Origin: Stappia sp. MMSF_3263 | Lineage (GTDB): Bacteria; Pseudomonadota; Alphaproteobacteria; Rhizobiales; Stappiaceae | Length of the DNA: 64,000 nucleotides | Direction: 5' to 3' | Assembly (NCBI RefSeq): GCF_030733745.1 | Contig: NZ_JASHIK010000014.1 | Span: 1-64,000, forward strand | Shown here: in pieces, positions 1 through 8,029 of the stretch | Numbering within the stretch: the first letter of the stretch is position 1 | Layout of the letters: the number at the start of each line of letters is the position of its first letter | The notes under the pieces: generated by a model | Seen by the model: only the letters and a program-made list of their open reading frames with translations | The model's database searches: none | What the model was told of the DNA's origin: nothing | Program-made: the position numbers and the translations under genes

Positions 1-23
1 CCCCCGTATCCCTGCTACCCCGC

Positions 24-77
24 TTGACAGGATTAGGACGTTTGTCCTAATCATCGCATTAGGACAAGCGTCCCAAA
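24..77. promoter_or_regulatory. Promoter with two tandem operators for the TetR regulator
   Basis: TTGACA at 24-29 fits a -35 box; the matching -10 near 48-53 is weak. A perfect inverted repeat with 9-bp arms (GATTAGGAC / GTCCTAATC) and a 4-bp spacer lies at 31-52. A second, imperfect copy with the same arm-spacer geometry lies at 58-77 (ATTAGGAC / GTCCCAAA). Both lie 84 bp or more upstream of the TetR start. The arrangement is typical of an autoregulated TetR operator; binding is inferred, not shown. Confidence 0.7.
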
Positions 78-160
78 ACACTGCCATCATGAGGCGCCGC
101 TTTCATGAGGCGGCGCGTCCGGGCGGCGCGAAAACGACAAGAAAAGAAGGGTGTGGGGAG

Positions 161-736
161 ATGGCCGGCACGACGCGCGAGGAGATCGTCAGCGAGGCGG
201 ACGGGCTGTTCTACCAACAAGGCTTCGAGCACACGTCCTTTGCCGACATCGCGGCGGCGGTGGGCATCTCGCGCGGCAATTTCTACTACCATTTCAAGAG
301 CAAGGACGAGATCCTGGCGGCCGTCATCGAACTCAGGCTGGCCAACACCCGCGCCATGCTGGCGCGCTGGGAGAGCGAGGGCGACAGCCCCACGGTGCGC
401 ATCCGCTGCTTCATCCGCATCCTGATCGCCAACCAGGCGAAGATCATGCGCCATGGCTGCCCGGTCGGCACGCTGACCGGCGAGCTTGCCAAGCTTGCCC
501 ATCCCTCGCTGAGCGATGCGGCGAGGCTCTTCACCCTGTTTCGCGACTGGCTTGCCCGGCAGTTCACCCTGCTCGGGCGCGGGCAGGCGGAGGCCGACGG
601 CCTCGCCCTGCATCTTCTCGCCCGCTCGCAAGGCGTGGCGACGCTCGCCAATGCCCTCGGTGACACGGAGTTCGTCGAGCGGGAGGTCGCCGAAATGTGC
701 GCCTGGCTCGAAGGGCTCGCCGCCGGCCGGCACTGA
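161..736 (+). CDS. TetR/AcrR family transcriptional regulator
   Basis: The protein is a 191-residue one-component repressor. Residues about 8-55 form the TetR helix-turn-helix, ending in the diagnostic GNFYYHFKSKDEIL segment of the recognition helix region. The rest is an all-helical ligand-binding and dimerisation domain with no recognisable effector signature. I chose the ATG at 161 because the HTH domain starts just after it and a purine-rich stretch (AGAAGG) precedes it; an upstream in-frame ATG at 89 would add 24 basic residues unlike the family. It heads a run of plus-strand genes (YciI, PaiB-type, LysE-type) and carries a double palindrome in its promoter, so it probably controls itself and perhaps the YciI gene 58 bp downstream. 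The effector is unknown. Confidence 0.9.
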   Translation: MAGTTREEIVSEADGLFYQQGFEHTSFADIAAAVGISRGNFYYHFKSKDEILAAVIELRLANTRAMLARWESEGDSPTVRIRCFIRILIANQAKIMRHGCPVGTLTGELAKLAHPSLSDAARLFTLFRDWLARQFTLLGRGQAEADGLALHLLARSQGVATLANALGDTEFVEREVAEMCAWLEGLAAGRH

Positions 737-794
737 GCGGGCCGGGTCCCGCCCGGCCCCGTTCTTCTCGATCTCACGAAAAGGACCTGAAAAC

Positions 795-1082
795 ATGTAT
801 GTCGTGTTGCTGAAATTCGCCGAAAACCGCGCCGCCGCCGGCGCGCATATGGACGGCCACAATGCCTGGGTCGCCAAGGGCTTCGAGGATGGCATCTTCC
901 TGATGGCCGGCAGCCTCAAGCCCGGGCTCGGCGGCGCCGTGCTGGCGCGCGGCGAGGACCGGGCCGCGCTGGAGGCCCGCATCGCCGCCGATCCGTTCGT
1001 GGCGGAAGGCGTGGTCAGCGCCGAGATCCACGAGATCGCCCCGGCAAGGACGGAGGAGCGACTGCAGGCGCTCATCGCCTGA
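795..1082 (+). CDS. YciI family protein
   Basis: This 95-residue protein matches the YciI-like fold (a ferredoxin-like alpha/beta dimer). It starts MYVVLLKFAENR, and an internal His (GHNAWV) follows, as is common in the family. The biochemical role of stand-alone YciI proteins is poorly defined; the best-studied relative has muconolactone-dehalogenase-like activity. The start is supported by an AAGGA Shine-Dalgarno about 10 bp upstream. It follows the TetR gene on the same strand and may be its regulatory target. Confidence 0.85.
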   Translation: MYVVLLKFAENRAAAGAHMDGHNAWVAKGFEDGIFLMAGSLKPGLGGAVLARGEDRAALEARIAADPFVAEGVVSAEIHEIAPARTEERLQALIA

Positions 1083-1208
1083 TGCCGGCCGCGCGAAGGG
1101 GAAGGAGCGCAACTGGCCCTCCCCTTCTCCGGTCAGGCGGACCTTCGGATCGCGGCGCGGATCGGTTATCTCTGCCGGCCGATCCCGACGTGACCGGAGA
1201 CGGAGACC

Positions 1209-1832
1209 ATGTACACGCCCCCCGCCTTTCGCGAGGACGACCCGCAAGCCCTGCAGGCGATGATCGAAGGGGCGGGCCTTGCCAGCCTCGTCACCGCCAC
1301 GCCCGACGGGCTGATGGCAACGCCGCTGCCGCTGCTTTTCGATCCGCACGAGGGACCGCACGGCACGCTTTACGGCCATCTGGCGCGGGCCAACCCGCAA
1401 TGGCGCACGCCCGTTCTCGGAGAGGCGATGGTGCTTTTTTCCGGCAGCGATGCCTATGTCTCGCCGGGCTGGTATGCGACCAAGCGCGAGCACGGCAAGG
1501 TGGTGCCCACTTGGAACTACGCCGCCGTGCATGCCTATGGCACGGCCGAATTCTTCGAGGATGCCGGGCGGCTTCTCGACCTCGTCACCCGGCTGACCAA
1601 CCGCCACGAGGCGGGGCGCGAGGGGGCCTGGAAGGTCGGCGATGCCCCCGGGGCTTTCATCGCCGCGCAATTGCGCGGTATCGTCGGCCTGCGGCTGGAG
1701 ATTTCGCGGATCGAGGGCAAGCGCAAGATGAGCCAGAACCGCAGCGCCGAGGACCGCGCCGGGGTAGCGGAAGGCCTGCGCCGCGAAGGCGGCGAGCGCG
1801 CGCTTGCGGTTGCCGGCGGAATTCCCGTTTAG
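1209..1832 (+). CDS. FMN-binding, PaiB-type protein
   Basis: The 207-residue product belongs to the PaiB/FMN_bind_2 family, a flavin-binding split barrel. Diagnostic features are the start MYTPPAFREDD, the barrel strand LPLLFDPHEG, the HLARANPQW segment and the VPTWNYAAVHAYG motif. Bacillus PaiB is described as a negative regulator of sporulation and protease genes, but most homologues are thought to be flavin-dependent enzymes or sensors, so the regulator name should not be over-read. A GGAGA Shine-Dalgarno precedes the ATG. A LysE exporter follows 71 bp downstream, a common neighbour for such genes. Confidence 0.88.
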   Translation: MYTPPAFREDDPQALQAMIEGAGLASLVTATPDGLMATPLPLLFDPHEGPHGTLYGHLARANPQWRTPVLGEAMVLFSGSDAYVSPGWYATKREHGKVVPTWNYAAVHAYGTAEFFEDAGRLLDLVTRLTNRHEAGREGAWKVGDAPGAFIAAQLRGIVGLRLEISRIEGKRKMSQNRSAEDRAGVAEGLRREGGERALAVAGGIPV

Positions 1833-1903
1833 GCCTCTTCGCGCGGTCCCGGCGCAGCGCCTGGAACCGCCTTTCAAGGAACCCCGCGGAAGGAACCCGC
1901 CCG

Positions 1904-2539
1904 ATGCCCTCGACCGAGATCCTTCTCGCCTTTCTCGCCACCACGGCGATCTTCGCCTACATGCCCGGCCCCGCGATGCTTTATGCGGCGGCGCAGACGC
2001 TGGCGCGCGGCCGTTTCGCCGGGCTGATGGCCGCGCTCGGCATCCATCTTGGCGGTTATGTCCATGTGCTGGCCGCCGCCGCCGGTCTCTCGGTCCTCTT
2101 CCACGCCGTGCCGCCGCTCTATCTGGCGGTGAAGATCGCCGGCGCGCTCTATCTGGTCTGGCTCGGCTTCACCTTGATCCGCAATGCCGGCAAGCCCGCG
2201 CAAGGCGAGGAGACGGCCGCGCGGACGAGTTCGGCGCGCAAGGCGTTCCTGGAAAGCATCACGGTGGAAGTTCTCAACCCGAAGACGGCGGTCTTCTTCC
2301 TGGCCTTCCTGCCGCAATTCGTCGACCCGGGCGCCGCCTTTCCCGTCTGGGTGCAGTTCCTGATCCTCGGCACGGCGGTCAACGCGATCTTCTCCTCCGC
2401 CGACCTTGCCTGCGTTCTCTTCGCCGCCTCGCTCAGGTCGCGGCTTGCCCGCTCGGGCCGGGCGCAGAAGCTGGCGCGGCGGACGGGCGGTGCGATCCTC
2501 ATCGGCCTCGGCGCGCATCTGGCATTGCAGAGGGGGTAG
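1904..2539 (+). CDS. LysE/RhtB family amino-acid exporter
   Basis: The gene encodes a 211-residue inner-membrane protein with about six hydrophobic segments. The N-terminal MPGPAMLYAAAQTLARG segment and the later LNPKTAVFFLAFLPQF segment are the two hallmark motifs of LysE/RhtB exporters, which extrude amino acids or derivatives by proton motive force. The ATG at 1904 has an AAGGA about 10 bp upstream. The substrate cannot be read from the sequence. Confidence 0.9.
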   Translation: MPSTEILLAFLATTAIFAYMPGPAMLYAAAQTLARGRFAGLMAALGIHLGGYVHVLAAAAGLSVLFHAVPPLYLAVKIAGALYLVWLGFTLIRNAGKPAQGEETAARTSSARKAFLESITVEVLNPKTAVFFLAFLPQFVDPGAAFPVWVQFLILGTAVNAIFSSADLACVLFAASLRSRLARSGRAQKLARRTGGAILIGLGAHLALQRG

Positions 2540-2542
2540 GCC

Positions 2543-2890
2543 CCTCCCTCAGGCCGTCACCCCGCACGCGCTCGTCACGCCGTCACCCCCGCCCACGGCC
2601 GGCACTTGGACGAAATCCCGCCCTCAGGCCGTCACCCCCGCCGGAGCGCAGCGCAGAGCGGGGGCCCATTCGTTCCCAGAGCGGGAGCGACGGGAAACGC
2701 GGCGGTGGCGAGCCGGTCCGATCCACTGACGGTGGAAACCTTCACGCTCGCCGCTACTGCCAAGAACCATCACACCCGCCGGGGTTGCCAATGGATCCCC
2801 GGTCGGAGCCGGGGATGACGCCTGAGTGGGAGACAAGGCCGGAGTGACATCGGCAGCACGGAGGTATGACGTCCGGGACGGGGCGAGGCC
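2543..2890. repeat. Dispersed palindromic repeat, copy 1
   Basis: The core at 2608-2890 aligns without gaps to 3440-3722 (offset 832), differing mainly in a short block near 2701-2716. A shorter match (CCTCCCTCAGGCCGTCACC) lies at 2543 here and 3414 in the other copy. The core contains two hairpins: CCCCCGC/GCGGGGG near 2634-2665 and a perfect ATCCCCGG-6 nt-CCGGGGAT at 2795-2816. The 2540-3000 interval holds no convincing gene; open frames here are by-products of the repeat. Confidence 0.85.
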
Positions 2891-3000
2891 CGGTGTGACG
2901 GCCCCGGTTCGAAGAGACAAAGCCTGAGAGGCACCTCCGGCGATCCGCCGAGCACCACAGGACAGTTGCGGCGGGACAACAAGCATACAACCATGCCGGC

Positions 3001-3288
3001 ATGGCATACTTCGTCTACATCCTTGCAAGCCGGCGCAACGGTACATTCTATGTAGGCGTTACCAACGACCTCGCACGGCGGATCCACGAGCATCGCACGG
3101 GAACAGTCGACGGTTTCACGCGCCGACATGGCGTCAGCAGGCTGGTCTACTACGAGACCTATCCGGCGATCCTGGATGCGATCTCCCGGGAGAAACGGCT
3201 AAAGCGCTGGAACCGGGCATGGAAGATCCAGGCAATCGACGCGTTCAATCCCCAATGGGACGATCTCTACGGCACCCTGAATCTGTAA
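3001..3288 (+). CDS. GIY-YIG nuclease family protein
   Basis: The product is a compact 95-residue single-domain GIY-YIG protein of the YhbQ/UPF0213 type. The family's GIY and YIG strands appear as FVYILAS and FYVGVT, followed by the conserved Arg of the LARRIHEH helix and the EKRLKRW segment. Such proteins have the catalytic fold of UvrC and homing endonucleases; cellular substrates are not established. The gene sits alone between two copies of the same roughly 283-bp palindromic repeat, which suggests a linked mobile or repeat-maintenance unit (inference). Confidence 0.88.
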   Translation: MAYFVYILASRRNGTFYVGVTNDLARRIHEHRTGTVDGFTRRHGVSRLVYYETYPAILDAISREKRLKRWNRAWKIQAIDAFNPQWDDLYGTLNL

Positions 3289-3413
3289 AAAACAGCAAGT
3301 TCACCCTTTGCGAAAACGAACATGAGACCACTCCGGTAGGGGCCCACACTCGCTCGTCACACCGGGGTTGCGGGCAGCACCTCGACGCCGCCCCTCCCTC
3401 ACGCCGTCACCCC

Positions 3414-3722
3414 CTCCCTCAGGCCGTCACCCCGCACTCGGACGAAATCCCGCCCTCAAGCCGTCACCCCCGCCGGAGCGCAGCGCAGAGCGGGGGCCCA
3501 TTCGTTCCCAGAGCGGGAGCGACGGGAAACGCGACCGCCGCGTGCCAGTCCGATGCACTGACGGTGGAAGCCTTCACGCTCGCCGCTACTGCCAAGAACC
3601 ATCACACCCGCCGGGGTTGCCAATGGATCCCCGGTCGGAGCCGGGGATGACGCCTGAGCGGGAGGCAAGGCCGGAGTGTCAGCGGCAGCACGGAGGTATG
3701 ACGTCCGGGACGGGGCGAGGCC
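3414..3722. repeat. Dispersed palindromic repeat, copy 2
   Basis: The core at 3440-3722 is the second copy of the element at 2608-2890, in the same orientation. It keeps the perfect hairpin ATCCCCGG/CCGGGGAT at 3627-3648. The stretch 3289-3413 between the GIY-YIG gene and this copy, and 3723-3821 after it, show no gene. Confidence 0.85.
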
Positions 3723-3821
3723 AGAGTGTCACCGGCTGCGCGGAGGAAGGGCGTCCGGGCGGACGGAAAAGGCCAGTTCCGCCGCCATATGGCAACGACG
3801 GAGACGCGGTTCGCGCGCGCC

Positions 3822-4163
3822 TCAGCCCTCGGCGACGTCCCAGAAGACGCGTCCCTCGCGATCCTCGATCTCGACCACCCAGACATCCGGATCCATGCGC
3901 CGCTCGGAGGCAAGGCGGGCGTCGACCTCCTCGCGGGGGGCACCCGCAAGCCGCTTTTCGAACAGGCGCTCGCCCGGCCCGCCCTGCATGAACAGGCTCT
4001 GCGGCGCGGGCGCATAGAAATCATGAGTGCCGTCGCGGCGGTCGACGACCAGGTAGACCGCGCCGGCCTCCTCGGCGCCGCGCGCGGCGACGCTGGCATA
4101 GGCGTTTTCGGAAAAGCATCGGCGCACCAGCGCGGAAACCCAGAAGCCGGAGGTGAGGCGCAT
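3822..4163 (-). CDS. DUF1491 family protein
   Basis: This 113-residue protein starts MRLTSGFWVSALVRRCF and ends with the acidic stretch WVVEIEDREGRVFWDV, both typical of the alphaproteobacterial DUF1491 family. No function is established for the family. It is the last gene of a minus-strand operon after the histidine kinase and the peptidoglycan-binding protein, with 40 bp separating it from the latter. The long open frame extending upstream is only read-through within the preceding gene's sequence; the ATG at 4163 is the natural start. Confidence 0.85.
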   Translation of the reverse strand: MRLTSGFWVSALVRRCFSENAYASVAARGAEEAGAVYLVVDRRDGTHDFYAPAPQSLFMQGGPGERLFEKRLAGAPREEVDARLASERRMDPDVWVVEIEDREGRVFWDVAEG

Positions 4164-4203
4164 GCGCGTTCCTGTCTGCTGACGGTGCGGGCCGTCCTGG
4201 CGC

Positions 4204-5157
4204 TCAACCGGTGATCGGATGACCCAGCACGCGCTCGATCTCGCGCTCGATCCGCGCGTCCGGCGCGCCGGTGATGGCAAGGCCCCGGTCGAGTTCGAAG
4301 CGGCGCACCGCATTGGCGGTCTGTTCGCCAGCATAGCCATCGATATCAATGGGGCCATAGCCCATTTGGGCCAGGGCCGCCTGGATCCGGGCAATGCGGG
4401 CCCGTTCCGGGCTGGCGCCGGCACCGGGTGCGGGCGATGCCGCGCCGACGGGCGCCGGCGGCACCGGAGCGGCGCCCTCGGCGGTGATGCGCGAGGTGGA
4501 CACGCTCGCCGTCGCCGCCGGAAGTGCGGCCGGGATGGACGCCGTGGTGGCCGGTGCGGCGGCGGAGGGACGGGGCACGGCGCGGCCGGCATCGGCGCGC
4601 GGCGCGGTTTCGGGCGGCAGCGGGGGCACCGGCGGATGGCCGAAGCCGGCCTCGCCCTCGCCGGTATCCATTGCCAGGCGGGCCAGCAGCGCTTCGTCGA
4701 CATGGCCGGTCTCGGCCAGTCCGCGCGCACGCTGGTAGGCGCGCACGCCGCGTTCGGTGGCCGGACCGCTCAACCCGTCGAGCAACCCGCCATACATGCC
4801 AAGGCGCCGCAGTTCGACCTGCACGTCGCGCACCAGCCGCTGGCGGGCGAGCGTCTCGGCGCTGGGTGCCGCGCTTCCCGGTTCCGCGACCGGGGCGCTC
4901 GGCGCGTCACGGGTGGCAAACAGCGGCGCGGGATGGCGGCCGGGTTGGAAGGCCATGGCATTGGCGACGATCAGGACGCCGGTCAGCGCCATCACCAGCC
5001 AGCCGCCGGCGGCGACCGGATTGTCGAGCGCGGCGGCGCCGAGCCCGGTCGGCGCCGGGCGCGCGGGAGCCAGCGGTTCGTGTTGGCGGCCGCGCCGTGG
5101 CGCGGGGGCGCCCGTATCGCGGGGCGAGCGGCTCATGTCTTTCTTCCTTGCGCTCAT
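4204..5157 (-). CDS. Membrane-anchored peptidoglycan-binding protein
   Basis: The 317-residue protein has a basic cytoplasmic N-terminus, one membrane segment near residues 50-70 (GGWLVMALTGVLIVANAMAF) and a periplasmic part with two PG_binding_1 domains. The first is around residues 106-165 (VQVELRRLGMYGGLLDGLSG), the second around 250-310 (IQAALAQMGYGPIDIDGYAG), separated by an Ala/Pro-rich linker. The domains bind peptidoglycan non-covalently; no catalytic domain is present. Its start overlaps the kinase stop by 4 bp (ATGA), indicating translational coupling, so it may report wall status to, or be localised with, the kinase (inference). Confidence 0.85.
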   Translation of the reverse strand: MSARKKDMSRSPRDTGAPAPRRGRQHEPLAPARPAPTGLGAAALDNPVAAGGWLVMALTGVLIVANAMAFQPGRHPAPLFATRDAPSAPVAEPGSAAPSAETLARQRLVRDVQVELRRLGMYGGLLDGLSGPATERGVRAYQRARGLAETGHVDEALLARLAMDTGEGEAGFGHPPVPPLPPETAPRADAGRAVPRPSAAAPATTASIPAALPAATASVSTSRITAEGAAPVPPAPVGAASPAPGAGASPERARIARIQAALAQMGYGPIDIDGYAGEQTANAVRRFELDRGLAITGAPDARIEREIERVLGHPITG

Positions 5158-6977
5158 GCGCTGCGCTTCAGGTCCTGTTGCAGGGTCGGGACGATGGCAC
5201 TGTCGCCCCGTGCGGGCCGTGTCCGCGTCCCGCGGAGTGGCAGCGCGACGCTGATGCAGGTCCCCTCGCCGACCCTGCTTTCCAGCATCATGCGTCCGCC
5301 GTGAAGTTCGGCCAGGCCCTTGACCACCGACAGGCCGAGGCCGGCGCCGTCATGCAGGCGCGACAGGCCGGAACTTGCCTGGACGAACGGCAGCGCCACC
5401 CGGTCCTGGTCCTCCGGCGCGATGCCGATGCCGGTGTCGCGCACGCCGAAGACGAGGCCCGATGCCTCGGCCCGGGCGAACAGCACCACGCGGCCGCCCT
5501 GCGGCGTGAATTTCAGGGCGTTGGACAAAAGGTTCAGGGCGATCTGGCGGCAGGCCCGCTCATCAGCCGAAAACGTCCCCAGCGCGAGCGGCAGGTCGCA
5601 GGCGAGGCGCAGGCCGAGTTTCTCCGCCTCCGGCTCCAGCATCCGCCGGCAACCGTCGAGACAGGCGCGCACATCGAAGTTCTCGGCGTGGATCTCGAAC
5701 TGCCCCGCCTCGATACGGGCCATGTTCAGCATGTCGTTGACGATCTGCAGCAGATGGCTGCCCGACTGGTGGATGAGGCCGGCATATTCGGCCGTGCGGG
5801 CCGGGTCGACGGGCAGGATCGCCGGCGCCGTGCCGCCCTCGCCCGCCGGTTGGCCGCGCAACAGGTCGGAAAAGCCGAGAATCGCGTTGAGCGGGGTGCG
5901 CAACTCGTGGCTGACGGTCGCCAGGAAGCGCGAGCGGGCGTCATGCGCGGCGGCCGCCTCGGTGCGGGCAAGGTCGCGCTCGGCGGCCAGGCGCTTTTCG
6001 CCGTCGACATCGCGCAGCACCGAAACGACCTGCCCTTGCGCGTCGGCGCGGCAGTTCATCTCCATCCAGGCATGGGCCGCCTGTCCGGCCTCGCCCGGCT
6101 GACTGGCGCCCTTGCGCAAGCGGATCTCGATGCGGCGCGGCGCGCCGTCCTGGGCGGTGTCGCTGAGCGCCTTGAGATAGGCCGGGCGGTCGCCGACATG
6201 GACACGGGCGAAGAGCCCGTCGCCGGAAAGCTCGCGCGCGCCGGTGTTGGGCGCAAGCTCGAAGAGCGCGGCGGCCGACGGCGTTACCGCCTCGACCTGG
6301 CCACCGGGGGCATGGCCCAGCACCGCCTCGCCGATCATGCCGCCGAGAAGGTCGGCGCGGCGGCTCGCGTCGGCCAGGCGCGCGGCCTGCAGCCGTGTGT
6401 CGGAGGTCAGGCGGACGGCAAGCAGGGCGGCATGCAGCAGCGCCAGCACGATGGCGACAACGCTCACCGGCAGCACGCCGGCGATCGCCCCGGTTGCCGG
6501 TGCGCCATGCGCGAACATCCACAGGCCGGCGAGAAGGGCCGTCGCCAGGGCGACCATCGCGACAACCACGCGCCGCGAGCCGGCAAGGGCCGCCTCCAGC
6601 GGCGCCAGCACGAGGAAGGGCAGGACAGGTGATTCGAGACCGCCGGTGAGGCCGGCAAGGCCGGCGAAGAAGACCGCGAACAGCACGGCGGAGGCGAGAT
6701 GGCCGCGCGCCAGGTTGCCGCTGCGAGAGACATACATCGCCAGCGGCAGATGTGCGGTCAGCCAGCCGAGCACCAGCGCCAGCGCCAGCGTCGTCACGCC
6801 GTTGAAAGCGAGCAGCATCGGCAGCACGGCCAGCGCCAGCGCGCCGCAGGCCAGATGGCCGCGGATAAACGCGCCGTGGCGCGCCCGCGCAACCGCGTCG
6901 CGGGCCGCGCCGGGATGCACCAAAGCGTCGACATGACTTGCCGCAAGCCTCAGCCGGTCCTGCAATCCTGGGATCAT
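5154..6977 (-). CDS. DivJ/PleC-like membrane sensor histidine kinase
   Basis: The protein has 607 residues. The N-terminal 190 residues contain about six membrane segments, followed by a PAS-like region (about 205-320), a HisKA domain with the H-box SHELRTPLNAILGFSDLL and an HATPase_c domain with N box (NLLSNALKFTPQ), G1 (DTGIGIA) and G2 (GAGLGLSVVKG). There is no receiver domain. The architecture resembles the PdhS/DivJ/PleC kinases that phosphorylate DivK in Alphaproteobacteria, but the exact orthologue is uncertain. It heads an operon with a peptidoglycan-binding protein and DUF1491. Confidence 0.85.
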   Translation of the reverse strand: MIPGLQDRLRLAASHVDALVHPGAARDAVARARHGAFIRGHLACGALALAVLPMLLAFNGVTTLALALVLGWLTAHLPLAMYVSRSGNLARGHLASAVLFAVFFAGLAGLTGGLESPVLPFLVLAPLEAALAGSRRVVVAMVALATALLAGLWMFAHGAPATGAIAGVLPVSVVAIVLALLHAALLAVRLTSDTRLQAARLADASRRADLLGGMIGEAVLGHAPGGQVEAVTPSAAALFELAPNTGARELSGDGLFARVHVGDRPAYLKALSDTAQDGAPRRIEIRLRKGASQPGEAGQAAHAWMEMNCRADAQGQVVSVLRDVDGEKRLAAERDLARTEAAAAHDARSRFLATVSHELRTPLNAILGFSDLLRGQPAGEGGTAPAILPVDPARTAEYAGLIHQSGSHLLQIVNDMLNMARIEAGQFEIHAENFDVRACLDGCRRMLEPEAEKLGLRLACDLPLALGTFSADERACRQIALNLLSNALKFTPQGGRVVLFARAEASGLVFGVRDTGIGIAPEDQDRVALPFVQASSGLSRLHDGAGLGLSVVKGLAELHGGRMMLESRVGEGTCISVALPLRGTRTRPARGDSAIVPTLQQDLKRSA

Positions 6978-7284
6978 TATTCTCTTTCCGGCACGCGTGC
7001 CGCCCGTTGATCGAACCTTGCCCGATGGTCACAGGAACGGCTTAAGGAACCATGAAACCACCGCTTTTCGGAGCCATGCTTCCCCACGACAAAGGAGGCG
7101 ACAATTTCGATAAAATTTGAATCAAGTTTTCGAAAATTTTGCGTCGAACTTGTCGAAAATGCGGGTTTCCGACTCAACCCGGCGTTGGAACCTGCGTGCT
7201 AGATTGTCTTCATAACGGACCCGGCGACCGACATTCGGCGACCGGTTTCCGAGGCGAACGAACAGACAGTCAAGGGCAGCAACC
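6978..7284. other. AT-rich divergent intergenic region
   Basis: This 307-bp gap separates the divergent kinase and DUF5330 genes. The part 7100-7175 is strikingly AT-rich for this genome and carries a perfect TTTTCGAAAA palindrome at 7127-7136 plus several TCGA-centred motifs. TTAA-N7-TGAA at 7042-7056 resembles a degenerate CtrA site for the kinase gene. Two GANTC sites are also present. No gene is visible. Confidence 0.5.
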
Positions 7285-7758
7285 ATGTTCTTTCTTCTCA
7301 GAAGCGCATTCTGGATCGGCCTGATCCTCCTGCTCCTGCCGATCGACACCGGCAGCGAGGAGACATCCGGCAGCGGCATCAATCCCGTGACGGCGTTCTT
7401 CGCCGCACAATCGACCATCAGCGACCTGTCCGGCTTCTGCGAGCGCAACCCGCAGACCTGCGAGACGGGCGGCCAGGCGATCACCCAGATCGGCGCCAAG
7501 GCCAAGGTCAGCGCCAAGATGATCTACGAGTATCTCGACGAGGACGGCAACCTGACCACCGGCGCGACAGGCACGCTGACCGCCTCCGATCTCGAGCCGG
7601 ACTGGGCCCTGCCGGCGCCCGTGGCGACGGTGCCGGCCGACAGCGCGGAGCATGCCGCCGGCCGGACGGGCGAGCGCCGTGCCGCGCAAGCCGCAAACGT
7701 GCCCGGCACCACCGCGGTGCCGATGCCCAAGCCCGCACTGCGCGACCGGCCGGCCTGA
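7285..7758 (+). CDS. DUF5330 family membrane-anchored protein
   Basis: The 157-residue product starts with one hydrophobic segment (FLLRSAFWIGLILLLLPI), then a soluble part with a Cys pair in GFCERNPQTCETGG and an Ala/Pro-rich tail. This matches the DUF5330 family of Hyphomicrobiales, for which no function is known. The N-terminal segment is probably a signal anchor, placing the rest in the periplasm. AAGGG lies upstream of the ATG. Confidence 0.75.
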   Translation: MFFLLRSAFWIGLILLLLPIDTGSEETSGSGINPVTAFFAAQSTISDLSGFCERNPQTCETGGQAITQIGAKAKVSAKMIYEYLDEDGNLTTGATGTLTASDLEPDWALPAPVATVPADSAEHAAGRTGERRAAQAANVPGTTAVPMPKPALRDRPA

Positions 7759-7826
7759 GCCTGAGTTCAGAGCCAGAGCCAAAATCAGGCCGCCGATGCC
7801 TGACGCGACGCCTTAGCCCTTGCGGG

Positions 7827-7890
7827 GACAGCGCTTCCCGCAGCGAACGCCCTTTGCATTGCGCGAACTCCCGGCGGGGACATCCCGCCG
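7827..7890 (+). ncRNA. Candidate structured RNA: two hairpins before a terminator
   Basis: Two G+C hairpins sharing a GCGGGGACA half follow each other: TGCGGG/CCCGCA at 7827-7849 and CGGCGGG/CCCGCCG at 7872-7890. Directly after comes a strong terminator hairpin. It could be a small RNA, a leader of sufE, or merely the 3' end of the DUF5330 transcript. I recognise no known RNA family. Confidence 0.3.
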
Positions 7891-7936
7891 CCCGCAGGTG
7901 GATTGCTGCCCTTTCCACCTGCGGGTTTTTTCTTTT
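7891..7936 (+). terminator. Rho-independent terminator
   Basis: A 12-bp perfect stem (CCCGCAGGTGGA at 7891-7902, TCCACCTGCGGG at 7914-7925) with an 11-nt loop is followed by TTTTTTCTTTT. It ends transcription coming from the DUF5330 gene or from a small RNA starting in the gap. Confidence 0.85.
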
Positions 7937-8029
7937 GCGCCTCCGGTCCGCGCTCCCGCGCCGGCCGCTTGCGGTTCCCAACCGGCCGGCAAGGGCCTAT
8001 ATAGCGGGACGGAACGCGTTCACGACCAG

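Noticed and set aside
2624-3046. Minus-strand open frames inside the palindromic repeats (also 3456-3668)
   Set aside because: They appear in both repeat copies with the same C-terminal residues and owe their openness to the repeat sequence; no start signal or family.
2543-3722. Reading the repeats as a CRISPR array
   Set aside because: Only two long copies about 830 bp apart with a gene between them; no short regularly spaced repeats.
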